A stretch of DNA of 6,105 nt from Nitrospirota bacterium (GTDB lineage: Bacteria; Nitrospirota_A; Leptospirillia; Leptospirillales; Leptospirillaceae): NCBI GenBank assembly GCA_021838765.1, contig JAKCCY010000153.1:1-6105 (forward strand), read 5' to 3'. Below, piece by piece: positions 1-6,105 of the stretch; position 1 is the first letter of the stretch, and the number at the start of each line of letters is the position of its first letter. The notes under the pieces were generated by a model. It searched no databases. It was not told the DNA's origin and worked only from the letters and a program-made list of their open reading frames with translations. The position numbers and the translations under genes are program-made.

Positions 1-942
1 TTTTTCCCAGAAAAGTGCGTCATTGATCACCGGAAGCATCCTGTCCACACAATCTTCCCCCTCCCTGATCGCTTCGGATGCCCGATGGAAGTCCAAAAGA
101 CCAAGCTCCGATAGTCTGGGGGACAATACGATATCCGGAGGGTCCCCGGCCATCCGGCTTCTGGTAATCCGGTCCTGCATGATATTGATCGAACTTGCCA
201 GGACCTTTAAAAGTCTTGGAACTTCATCCGGAGAGCCGTTGGCGATCGATTCGCCTTTTCCGTTCTGAAACCGGAGCTTGAATTGAACGCCGATATTTTC
301 CCAGAAGGAGATCTCGCGATTTTCGGTTTCCTGTTTGACCTCCTGGGGAGGAGCGGGTGGAATGACTCGTTCCCGAACCCTTCTCACGAGATCTCCGTTT
401 AGGTTGACCGCAATAACGATTTCGGCGCCCATGGCCCGACACAGTGTGACCGGAACAGGGTTGACGAGTCCTCCGTCCACGAGCCATCTTTTTCCGAACT
501 GGACCGGAGAGAAGAGTCCCGGTAGGGCGATGGATGGTGCAACGGCGTTGACCAGAGTGCCTTTCCTGATCCAGATCTCCTCTCCTGAATCAAGATCGGT
601 GGCGACAGCTGCGAACTTTTTGGGCAACTCCTCGATCAGGATCGACCCAACCTCCTCTCCGAAGACGGGAAACAGCTTGTCGCTTGAGAGGAATGTCCCT
701 CCGCCGATGGAAATAAGGGCATAGCGGGCAATGGTTTTCGGGGTGAGCTCCCTTGCCCAGCTTTCAAGGTGGTCAAGCTTTCCGGAGGCATAAGCGGCTC
801 CAACAAGGGCTCCGACCGATGTTCCGCAGATGATGTCGGGCTCGATGCCCAGGCGGGCAAGAGCCTTGATGACGCCTATATGGGCCCAGCCCCTTGCTGA
901 CCCTGAGCCAAGGGCCAGGCCGACTGAAAATGGATTTCCCAT
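1..942 (-). CDS. Patatin-like phospholipase, RssA type (C-terminus off the window)
   Basis: Predicted cytoplasmic or membrane-associated serine lipid acyl hydrolase using a Ser-Asp dyad. It is read on the minus strand in the frame whose last codon in the window is bases 3-1, and no stop is reached. Counting from the ATG at 942, the glycine-rich oxyanion loop GSGSARG is at residues 12-18, the nucleophile motif GTSVG has Ser42, and the catalytic-Asp motif DGG has Asp156. The segment GTLVNAVAPSIALPGLFSPV between them is typical of bacterial patatins. The 314 codons seen are about full RssA length, so only a few residues should be missing. No signal peptide or membrane segment is visible. Start choice: ATG 942 has AGGGAG five bases upstream, lies about 60 bases below a good promoter and gives family length. 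An in-frame ATG at 1092, also with a fair site (AAGGA), would add 50 residues whose codon use looks less gene-like. The substrate is unknown. Confidence 0.88.
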   Translation of the reverse strand, partial: MGNPFSVGLALGSGSARGWAHIGVIKALARLGIEPDIICGTSVGALVGAAYASGKLDHLESWARELTPKTIARYALISIGGGTFLSSDKLFPVFGEEVGSILIEELPKKFAAVATDLDSGEEIWIRKGTLVNAVAPSIALPGLFSPVQFGKRWLVDGGLVNPVPVTLCRAMGAEIVIAVNLNGDLVRRVRERVIPPAPPQEVKQETENREISFWENIGVQFKLRFQNGKGESIANGSPDEVPRLLKVLASSINIMQDRITRSRMAGDPPDIVLSPRLSELGLLDFHRASEAIREGEDCVDRMLPVINDALFWEK

Positions 943-1007
943 CAGAGCTCCCTGTTTGAGTGTTTTTCCTTTTGACGGCCATTCCGGATCGAGTGCATTG
1001 GGCCATG

Positions 1008-1037
1008 ATTTTAGGGAAGGCATGGGATTTTTGACAA
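1008..1037 (-). promoter_or_regulatory. Candidate sigma70 promoter for the patatin gene
   Basis: On the minus strand TTGTCA (bases 1037-1032, 5/6 to consensus) is followed after 18 bases by TAAAAT (1013-1008, 5/6). Transcription would begin near 1001, leaving a leader of about 60 bases to the ATG at 942. This supports that start over the longer ATG at 1092, which lies upstream of this promoter. Inferred from consensus only. Confidence 0.5.
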
Positions 1038-1059
1038 GTTGTCCCGTTTTCTGGAAGAT
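1031..1059 (+). promoter_or_regulatory. Weak candidate promoter for the kinase operon
   Basis: A perfect -35 TTGACA at 1031-1036 is followed, 17 bases on, by GAAGAT at 1054-1059, which matches only 3/6 of a -10 box. It would give a leader of roughly 90 bases before the kinase start. No better plus-strand promoter was found between 943 and 1157. The -35 lies on top of the minus-strand -35 of the patatin promoter. Confidence 0.25.
1033..1043. repeat. Palindrome over both divergent -35 elements
   Basis: GACAA-G-TTGTC is an exact 11-base palindrome. It overlaps the -35 candidates of the patatin promoter (1032-1037, minus) and of the kinase operon (1031-1036, plus). It may be a small operator or simply the by-product of two back-to-back TTGACA-like boxes. 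Confidence 0.35.
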
Positions 1060-1105
1060 GTTTGGTACCCACTCTTTGTCATCATGATCCATATTGTTCC
1101 TTTTT

Positions 1106-1120
1106 CGGCCATCATGGCCG
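1106..1120. repeat. 15-base palindrome in the divergent region
   Basis: CGGCCAT-C-ATGGCCG is an exact inverted repeat with 7-base arms and a one-base centre. It lies 38 bases before the kinase start. It is a plausible binding site for a regulator of the signalling operon, but no known consensus is recognised. Confidence 0.35.
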
Positions 1121-1145
1121 ACCTGCTGTCTGGAGGCAGATGGAT

Positions 1146-1169
1146 CGTCCGGAGTGAATGGACCGGACG
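1146..1169 (+). promoter_or_regulatory. Hairpin enclosing the kinase start codon
   Basis: CGTCCGG (1146-1152) and CCGGACG (1163-1169) are exact inverted repeats separated by ten bases. The ATG at 1158-1160 sits in the loop, and the GGAG ribosome-binding candidate (1151-1154) is half in the stem. As RNA this gives a 7-bp GC-rich stem that could limit initiation; as DNA it could be a protein site. The structure is seen; the role is inferred. Confidence 0.4.
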
Positions 1170-3026
1170 TTCAGGAATCGGGATGGAGGGCTTTTGGAAC
1201 GGAAACCTCTTCTGGTGTCGGTGGTTCTGGCGGCCCTTTTCATGATGGCTTCCGTTGCCCTCGTCTCCTGGAACAGCATCTCCTCCTTTGCCCATCGGGA
1301 GGAGCTTGTGGGCCATTCCTACCTGATCCTGTCGAGCCTCAACCGGATCCTTTCCTTTCTTGAAGATGAAGAAACAGGGGAACGGGGCTATCTGATCACC
1401 GGCTCCCCCGCCTATCTTGCTCCCTATGACGAAGCTGTCAAGCGCTCAAAAAACGAGTTTCTTCTTTTGAAGAACCTGACCCGGAACGATCCTGTCCAGC
1501 AAAAAAACCTCCTTGCCCTGCTGGCTCTTTCGGAAAGACGGCTGACTTACCTGAAGGCCGGAGTGAGCCTCAGAAAAAAACGTCAGAACCCCAGCTCCCG
1601 TCAGAGCTATCTCCTCATGGATCTTGCGAAGTCCGACATGGACCGGATCCGTTCGGTTATCAGCAAGATGCGGGAAGAAGAGTCATCCCGCCTGCTGAAA
1701 AGGAGGGATGAGTCGACCCGGCAGTCTGAACGGGTCCATCTGGTGATCCTGGGGGGATATTTCATCGCCTTCACCATGATCATGCTCTCCCTGGCGTTTC
1801 TGTTCCGGGAGCTTTCCGCCCATGAAAGAGCGGAAGCGGAAAACCGGAGACTGACGCGGGAGTATGAAGATCTCTATGACAATGCTCCATGCGGCTACCA
1901 CTCCATCGACCAAAACGGCCTTCTGGTCAGGATCAACCAGACTGAGCTTGACTGGCTGGGGTATAAGGCCAGTGAGGTTGTCGGGGTCAAGTATTATCAT
2001 GAGTTCATGACACCCGCTTCCCGCAAGGTGTATGAAGCGGAGTTTTCCCGCTTTAAAAAGTCCGGAAGAATCAGGGATGTGGAGTTTGAGTTTGTCAGAA
2101 AGGACGGGAGCACGTTTTTCGTGCTTTCAAACGCCACGGCCATCAGGGATGAAAACGGGGACTTTCTTCTGAGCCGGTCGGTTCTCCTTGACGTGACGGA
2201 CCGGCTTCGGGACCGGAAGATGATCCTTGATCTCAACGACCGCCTCACCTTCCACGCCCATGAGCTTGAGGCGAAGAATCGTGAGCTTGAGAGTTTCACC
2301 TACTCTGTCTCTCACGATCTGAGATCCCCCCTGCGCGCGATCGATGGATTTTCACGGATCCTGATGGAAGACTATGACAAGGTGCTCGATGCGGAAGGAT
2401 TGAGGCTTTTGGGCATCGTCCGGGAAAATGCCTCGAGAATGTCGGGGCTGATCGACGACCTTCTGGCTTTTTCCCGTCTGGGAAAGGCTCCTCTCAGCAA
2501 GAAATGGGTGGATATGAACTCCCTGGCGCAGAAATCGGTTTCAGAGCTGCTTTCTGGTGCTTCTTTTCCAGGGCAGATTCATGTGGGGGATCTTCCCAGG
2601 GTTCTGGGCGATCCCTCCCTTCTTTCCCAGGTGTTTCAGAATCTTCTCTCCAATGCGATGAAGTTTACGAAAAAGAAGCCGGATCCCGTGATCAGTATCG
2701 AGGGGCAGAGGGGGGACGGGGAAGTGGTTTATTCCATCTCCGATAATGGGGAAGGCTTTGACATGAAATATTATAAAAAACTTTTCGGTGTCTTCCAGCG
2801 TCTTCATGCCCAGGAGGATTTCCCGGGAACGGGGGTTGGGCTTGCCATTGTCGAGCGCATCGTTACCCGCCATGGCGGCCGGGTCTGGGCCGTCGGCAAA
2901 CCCGGGGAAGGGGCCACATTCTTTTTTTCCATTCCGGTTCCCCTTGTCCTCACCGACGATCCGGATCTGGCCCGGACGGTTCCTGATCGCGCAGCACCCA
3001 ACGACTTGGAAGAGGCTGAATCATGA
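1158..3026 (+). CDS. Membrane histidine kinase, CHASE3-PAS-HisKA-HATPase
   Basis: Sensor kinase of 622 residues that autophosphorylates a histidine and passes the phosphate to a receiver protein. A short cytoplasmic N-terminus leads to membrane helix 1 (about 18-37), then a CHASE3-like extracytoplasmic helical sensor (about 40-188) with the family motif EETGERGYLITG (71-82), and membrane helix 2 (about 193-216). A PAS domain (about 235-350) follows, then HisKA with SVSHDLRSPLRAI and phospho-acceptor His386. HATPase_c has the N box (QNLLSNAMKFT, Asn499), G1 box SDNGEGFD (528-535), F-box LFGVFQRLH and G2 box GTGVGLAIV. All catalytic motifs are intact. The kinase end resembles those of phytochrome-type kinases, but no photosensory domain is present. 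Start is uncertain: ATG 1158 is preceded directly by an in-frame TGA and its GGAG is only three bases away. TTG 1194 behind GGAGGG is an alternative that keeps helix 1. The stop overlaps the next gene by four bases. The ligand is unknown. Confidence 0.93.
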   Translation: MDRTFRNRDGGLLERKPLLVSVVLAALFMMASVALVSWNSISSFAHREELVGHSYLILSSLNRILSFLEDEETGERGYLITGSPAYLAPYDEAVKRSKNEFLLLKNLTRNDPVQQKNLLALLALSERRLTYLKAGVSLRKKRQNPSSRQSYLLMDLAKSDMDRIRSVISKMREEESSRLLKRRDESTRQSERVHLVILGGYFIAFTMIMLSLAFLFRELSAHERAEAENRRLTREYEDLYDNAPCGYHSIDQNGLLVRINQTELDWLGYKASEVVGVKYYHEFMTPASRKVYEAEFSRFKKSGRIRDVEFEFVRKDGSTFFVLSNATAIRDENGDFLLSRSVLLDVTDRLRDRKMILDLNDRLTFHAHELEAKNRELESFTYSVSHDLRSPLRAIDGFSRILMEDYDKVLDAEGLRLLGIVRENASRMSGLIDDLLAFSRLGKAPLSKKWVDMNSLAQKSVSELLSGASFPGQIHVGDLPRVLGDPSLLSQVFQNLLSNAMKFTKKKPDPVISIEGQRGDGEVVYSISDNGEGFDMKYYKKLFGVFQRLHAQEDFPGTGVGLAIVERIVTRHGGRVWAVGKPGEGATFFFSIPVPLVLTDDPDLARTVPDRAAPNDLEEAES

Positions 3027-3541
3027 GCGAACTGGTTGGACCTGTCGAGATTCTTCTTGTGGAAGACAATCCCTATGATGCGGAACTGACGATGAGGGCT
3101 CTCAGAAGCCATCATCTGACGAACAGCATCTATTGGGTAACTGACGGTCAGGAAGCGATCGATTTTCTCTTCTGTCAGGGCCGTTTCTCCAATCGACCGC
3201 CCCACCCTGTCCTGAAGCTTGTTCTTCTCGACATCAAGCTTCCGAAACTGGACGGAACGGAGGTTCTGCGGGTGCTCAAAAGCCGGGAAGAGACCCGGTT
3301 CACTCCGGTGGTCATGCTCACCTCCTCGACCGAGGAGCAGGACCTTTTCGAGAGCTATAATCTGGGAGTGAACAGCTATATCGTCAAGCCGGTGGAGTTT
3401 GAGAAGTTCATGAAGACCGTTTCCGATGCTGGCCTGTACTGGACGGTGATGAACCGTCTTCCCGACGGCAGCGCCGAGGCGGGTGGGGGCTCAAGGGATC
3501 CTCAGCCCGGGGCAGGATCTCCCGGACGAGGAGATTCTTGA
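3023..3541 (+). CDS. Rcp1-like single-domain response regulator
   Basis: Receiver-only protein of 172 residues, the likely phosphate acceptor of the kinase encoded just upstream. The acidic pair is Glu14-Asp15 (LLVEDNPYDAEL), the phospho-acceptor is Asp70 (LLDIKLPKLDG), the switch residues are Thr100/Ser101 (MLTSS) and the conserved lysine is Lys122 (IVKPVEF). The loop before Asp70 (DFLFCQGRFSNRPPHP) and the ending GLYWTVMNRLP match the Rcp1 group, which partners phytochrome-type and similar kinases in established systems. The gene starts inside the kinase stop (ATGA), with AGAGG seven bases upstream, so translation is probably coupled. There is no output domain, so it probably acts by protein contact or as a phosphate shuttle. 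Residues 147-172 form a Gly/Pro/Ser-rich tail not typical of the family and probably disordered. Confidence 0.92.
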   Translation: MSELVGPVEILLVEDNPYDAELTMRALRSHHLTNSIYWVTDGQEAIDFLFCQGRFSNRPPHPVLKLVLLDIKLPKLDGTEVLRVLKSREETRFTPVVMLTSSTEEQDLFESYNLGVNSYIVKPVEFEKFMKTVSDAGLYWTVMNRLPDGSAEAGGGSRDPQPGAGSPGRGDS

Positions 3542-3581
3542 GAAATGTGTTCTGGAGAGACGAAAAAGGAAAGGGCTGTGG

Positions 3582-4382
3582 ATGTCTTCCGAAAACGAGA
3601 AAAAAGTTCTGAAAATTCTTTTTTGTGAGGATGTTGCCACCGATGCAGAGCTTGAAATCCGGGAACTTGGGCGGGCCGGTCTTCATTTCAAGACCATGGT
3701 GGTGAAATCGGAAGAAGGTTTTCGCAAGGGAATACTTGAGTTCTTTCCCGATGTCATCTTGTCCGACTACACTCTTCCGGCCGATTTCAACGGATTGAAA
3801 GCGCTGTCGATCACCCAGGAGCTTTGTCCCGATGTTCCCTTTATTTTTGTTTCGGGGACGATCGGGGAGGAGCGGGCGATTGAATCCCTCAAAAAGGGGG
3901 CGACGGATTATGTGTTGAAAGATCATCCGGACCGGCTTCCCCAGGCGGTGTTGCGAGCGATCTCGGAGTCGGAGGAAAAGAGGCTCCTCCGGGAAACACA
4001 GGAGGCCCTTCGCATCAGTGAGGAGCGATTTTCTCAGTTTATGAAACATCTTCCCGGGGCGGCCTTCATCCTTGACCAGGACGGAAACTATCTTTACGTC
4101 AACGAGATCTGGGAGAATCGATTTCTGAAACGACCCTCGAGTTTTCTGGGGAGGTCGATGAAAGAGGTGTGGGGGGAGGAGATTGCCAATGACCTCGAGG
4201 AAAATCTCCGGACGGTTCTGGGGACAGGAAAGCCTCTCCAGACGGTGGAGAAGTTTCCTGTTGACCAGAAGATGGTCCGCTGGCTTTCCACGATGTTTCC
4301 GATTGTGGAGCCATCAGGCGAGGTCCGCATGGTTGGGGGGATCTGGATCGATATTTCAGACCGCAAGGAGTCCGGACTCTGA
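3582..4382 (+). CDS. REC-PAS signalling protein without an output domain
   Basis: Protein of 266 residues and third gene of the signalling operon, 40 bases after the regulator. The receiver domain (about 9-135) has Glu16-Asp17, phospho-acceptor Asp62 (ILSDYTLP), switch Ser91 (FVSGTIGEE) and Lys113 (YVLKD). A charged helix (about 136-150) leads to a PAS domain (about 150-262) ending in DISDRKESGL. This REC type and the PAS-end motif usually stand in front of a histidine kinase, GGDEF or similar domain; here the gene stops four residues after DRK. It could be a natural short adaptor or the remnant of a longer protein. ATG 3582 was chosen because AAGGAAAGGG ends six bases before it and the receiver strand starts at once. 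A GTG at 3483 would add 33 residues overlapping the regulator and without REC-like sequence. Substrates and ligand are unknown. Confidence 0.87.
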   Translation: MSSENEKKVLKILFCEDVATDAELEIRELGRAGLHFKTMVVKSEEGFRKGILEFFPDVILSDYTLPADFNGLKALSITQELCPDVPFIFVSGTIGEERAIESLKKGATDYVLKDHPDRLPQAVLRAISESEEKRLLRETQEALRISEERFSQFMKHLPGAAFILDQDGNYLYVNEIWENRFLKRPSSFLGRSMKEVWGEEIANDLEENLRTVLGTGKPLQTVEKFPVDQKMVRWLSTMFPIVEPSGEVRMVGGIWIDISDRKESGL

Positions 4383-4409
4383 TTTTGATCCAAAACGAAA
4401 GGGGCAAGC

Positions 4410-5663
4410 CTATTCCGGAGTCGGTCTTGAAGACTTCCGGGGGGCGGGTGACTCGTCCATGGAGGCGATGATGGACTCCCGGGCAACCTCCGGGGATTGT
4501 CGAAAAGTGGAAAGGGCCCGTTGAACGGGGGCCATGGGATGGCGTTCGGAAAGATCCCGAAGAAGGGGGATCGTTTCCTCGATTCCGGAAAGACACTCCT
4601 CTAAGATTTCCATCGTCTCCTTTGTTCCCAGACCACAGTTTTCGGCTCCGAACGCCGCAATCCCTTCTGCGTCCAGCCAGGTTCTGTTTCCTTTTAAAGT
4701 CAGGGCCGGAGCGTCCTTCGGAAGGAAAGCGGTCGTCGTGACCATGTCGTAGGTCGGAGAAAGCCGGACGTCCTCCGGAGAAGTGTAAAGGATCCCGAAG
4801 TTTTTGAGATGGGCGTCCCCGTTTTTGAGAAGGTGCATCATGGCGAAAGCCCTGAAAAATTTTCGACGGTCGGCTTCAGGATCTGTACTGAAAAGGGAGA
4901 GGAGTTTTGCGGCGCCTTCGTAGGACCCTTCGTACTTTCCTTTCCGGCTGATGAATCTGAGGGAGCAAAAATCTTCGAATCCGTAACGCATTCCATCGGG
5001 ACCGATATCGAATCGACGGACAAGAAGAGACTTTCCGTCATCCGACAGAATGGTCTCGGGAACATCGAGTCCCGCGCTCCGGCAGGCGATCATGCATGCG
5101 TGCTCGACAATGCAGATTCCCGGGTACTCATCGCTCTCCGTTTTCAGGATATAGTCTCCCGCGGGCAGGGCCAGACGGGATTTCCCATCGGAAATGGCGA
5201 AGGTTTTTGGGAGAACTCCAGAGATCCCGGTCCGCTCGGCGAAATCGATCATCGCCCGTGTCACCATGTCCTTCGAGTTCGGGGACCGGAGAAGAGCCTC
5301 CAGACGGTCTGGCTGTGTGAATGGGAATCGAGCAGATGGAGACTCTCCGGAGGGGACGACGGTAAGGCGGCCGATCAGATTCATTCCGACGAGTTTCAGA
5401 AGATCAAAATCGTCGTTCAGTTTAATGGCCTTTCCCATTTTTCGGAAGATGGCCTCGAGGAGTTCCCCTTCGGGAAGGCTTGTTTCCAGGACGGGAGGAA
5501 GGGTCACGAACCTGTCTTCGGTGTCGATGACAGGCATCGTGAGGGAAATGGGATCCGTTGCTCCCGGGAGATAGGAAAAAACGTACTCCAGATTTTGGGG
5601 ATCCCTCTCCAGTGTCGCCGTCAGGCGATCGCCGACGTAGATGTCGAGAATGTCGCGGTCCAT
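4410..5663 (-). CDS. hipA: HipA-family serine/threonine kinase toxin
   Basis: Toxin kinase of 417 residues, near the usual length of about 440. In E. coli, HipA phosphorylates glutamyl-tRNA synthetase, which stops growth and promotes persistence; the target here is unknown. The N-terminal subdomain (about 1-105) ends in LLKLVGMNLIGRLTVVP. The glycine-rich ATP loop is ISGVLPKT (147-154), the ATP lysine is Lys174 in YILKT, and VRRFD is at 215-219. The catalytic loop LLKNGDAHLKNFGIL (278-292) contains Asp283, His285 and Asn288, and the metal-binding segment SPTYDMV has Asp306. All key residues are present, so the kinase should be active. Unlike split HipS/HipT toxins, both lobes are in one chain. 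It starts one base after the hipB stop, with AGGAGAG seven bases upstream inside hipB, so the two are cotranscribed. Autophosphorylation would fall near Thr145 or Ser148, an inference from loop position. Confidence 0.94.
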   Translation of the reverse strand: MDRDILDIYVGDRLTATLERDPQNLEYVFSYLPGATDPISLTMPVIDTEDRFVTLPPVLETSLPEGELLEAIFRKMGKAIKLNDDFDLLKLVGMNLIGRLTVVPSGESPSARFPFTQPDRLEALLRSPNSKDMVTRAMIDFAERTGISGVLPKTFAISDGKSRLALPAGDYILKTESDEYPGICIVEHACMIACRSAGLDVPETILSDDGKSLLVRRFDIGPDGMRYGFEDFCSLRFISRKGKYEGSYEGAAKLLSLFSTDPEADRRKFFRAFAMMHLLKNGDAHLKNFGILYTSPEDVRLSPTYDMVTTTAFLPKDAPALTLKGNRTWLDAEGIAAFGAENCGLGTKETMEILEECLSGIEETIPLLRDLSERHPMAPVQRALSTFRQSPEVARESIIASMDESPAPRKSSRPTPE

Positions 5664-5664
5664 C

Positions 5665-5949
5665 CTAGATCTCTCCTGCCAGCCGCATCTTCTTCAGTTC
5701 GTCCATGTTCGGAAATCTTCCGGCGACACGGCCACGGTTGACCGGCTTCCGGACTATCCTGAGATCCATCCCGAGGACATCGAGTAGACGCAAGAGCGTC
5801 TCGACGGACATGTTGATGGTCCCCTTCTCGATGGAGTTGAGCGCGGTCCGGGAAATCCCGCTCCGTTTCGCGAGGACGGCCTGGGTCAGACCCAGGCGCT
5901 TCCTGGCATCTTTAAGCTCCATGGCAATGCTGGCCACACCCTGACTCAT
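5665..5949 (-). CDS. hipB: HipB-family antitoxin, XRE-type DNA-binding protein
   Basis: Small DNA-binding antitoxin of 94 residues, close to the usual HipB length of about 88. The helix-turn-helix spans about 22-41 (TQAVLAKRSGISRTALNSIE) within a Cro/C1-type domain (about 11-65). A basic stretch (about 67-78) and the tail PNMDELKKMRLAGEI follow; in HipB proteins the C-terminus is flexible and protease-sensitive. It should repress its own operon and hold HipA inactive in a complex. ATG 5949 was chosen because GGGAGGG lies seven bases upstream; Met10 is a less likely internal start. It is the first gene of a two-gene operon with hipA, separated by one base. The 44-base inverted repeat just upstream is the obvious binding site. 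Family and role are well supported; repression is inferred. Confidence 0.92.
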   Translation of the reverse strand: MSQGVASIAMELKDARKRLGLTQAVLAKRSGISRTALNSIEKGTINMSVETLLRLLDVLGMDLRIVRKPVNRGRVAGRFPNMDELKKMRLAGEI

Positions 5950-5976
5950 AGACAGTCCCTCCCTTCGGGGGTAAAG

Positions 5977-6004
5977 AGTATCGATGAAACGGAAAGGATG
6001 TCAA
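5977..6004 (-). promoter_or_regulatory. hipBA promoter
   Basis: On the minus strand a perfect -35 TTGACA (6004-5999) is followed by GATACT (5982-5977, 4/6, spacer 16). TACTCT (5980-5975, spacer 18) is an alternative -10. Transcription would start near 5970, giving a leader of about 20 bases that holds the GGGAGGG ribosome-binding site of hipB. The -35 lies inside the inverted repeat at 5986-6029, so a bound repressor would block RNA polymerase. Confidence 0.65.
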
Positions 6005-6029
6005 GTTGGCTTTACATTCTTTCTGTTTC
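5986..6029. promoter_or_regulatory. 44-base inverted repeat, probable HipB operator
   Basis: The left arm (5986-6005) reads GAAACGGAAAGGATGTCAAG. The reverse complement of the right arm (6010-6029) reads GAAACAGAAAGAATGTAAAG. They agree at 17 of 20 positions around a four-base centre (TTGG). The repeat covers the -35 and most of the spacer of the hipBA promoter. It does not match the E. coli HipB operator pattern (TATCC-N8-GGATA). HipB-type antitoxins are known to repress their own operons through palindromes in this place; binding here is inferred. Confidence 0.7.
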
Positions 6030-6105
6030 CCTGGAGGAAGATCTGCTTTGAAAGGTCAAGGTTGTTGCGGCCCGGAACGACGCGCCTCTCAACGCTTTGG
6101 GCCGA

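Noticed and set aside
3483..3581. Upstream GTG start for the REC-PAS gene, overlapping the regulator
   Set aside because: The added 33 residues show no receiver-domain sequence and overlap the tail of the preceding gene, while ATG 3582 has a good ribosome site and sits right before the first REC strand.
4391..4408. Sequence in the gap resembling the hip operator arm (AAAACGAAAGGGGCAAG)
   Set aside because: Alignment to the arm needs several gaps and the similarity lies mostly in A/G-rich runs, so it is probably chance and not a flanking repeat of an inserted module.
4383..4409. A terminator between the converging REC-PAS and hipA genes
   Set aside because: No stem with a run of T is present in the 27-base gap. 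The nearby imperfect inverted repeat at about 4415-4440 is inside hipA and lacks a T tract.
4809..5741. Plus-strand open frame of 310 codons
   Set aside because: It lies antisense to hipA and the end of hipB, which have full family motifs, ribosome sites and operon spacing. Its translation shows no domain and no convincing start; it is a shadow of the hip genes.
6068..6104. CGGCCC/GGGCCG inverted repeat near the right edge
   Set aside because: The six-base arms are about 25 bases apart with no supporting inner pairing, which is expected by chance in GC-rich DNA; no tRNA or other RNA fold was found.
6001..6105. Minus-strand frame open from the right edge to a TGA at 6003-6001 (34 codons), possibly the end of an upstream gene
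   Set aside because: It is too short to judge, a second minus-strand frame is also open across most of it, and its end lies inside the hipBA inverted repeat and promoter. More sequence to the right would decide.

Overview
The window carries six protein-coding genes and no RNA gene, insertion sequence or CRISPR array that I can see. It looks like a chromosomal stretch from a moderately GC-rich (mid-50s percent by eye) Gram-negative-type bacterium with good Shine-Dalgarno sites. Phylum cannot be fixed from the sequence. A Nitrospirota or delta-proteobacterial type of genome would fit the CHASE3/PAS signalling repertoire, but that is a guess.

Layout. (1) Positions 1-942, minus strand: a patatin-like serine lipid acyl hydrolase of the RssA type, cut off by the left window edge a few codons from its expected end. 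(2) About 943-1157: a divergent control region with a good minus-strand promoter, a weaker plus-strand promoter candidate, and three short palindromes, one of which encloses the kinase start codon. (3) Positions 1158-4382, plus strand: a tightly packed signalling operon. It encodes a membrane CHASE3-PAS histidine kinase, an Rcp1-like single-domain response regulator overlapping it by four bases (ATGA), and 40 bases later a REC-PAS protein that stops where an output domain would normally begin. (4) Positions 4410-5949, minus strand, converging on the signalling operon with a 27-base gap: a hipBA toxin-antitoxin operon (XRE-family antitoxin, then HipA Ser/Thr kinase). (5) Positions 5950-6105: the hipBA control region, with a consensus -35 lying inside a 44-base imperfect inverted repeat, the obvious candidate operator.

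How the genes work together. The kinase probably senses a periplasmic or membrane signal through CHASE3 and a second, cytoplasmic cue through PAS. It would pass phosphate from His386 to Asp70 of the coupled regulator and perhaps to Asp62 of the REC-PAS protein. Neither receiver protein has a DNA-binding domain, so output is probably through protein contact. The hip pair is a self-regulating module: HipB would bind the inverted repeat, with HipA as co-repressor, and would keep HipA kinase in check. No functional link between hip, the signalling operon and the patatin gene is shown by the sequence.

Most worth a second look: the hip inverted repeat, the REC-PAS gene that ends at its domain linker right against hipA, and the compact divergent control region with overlapping -35 elements and a hairpin around the kinase start. 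Nothing here is clearly a wholly new system.
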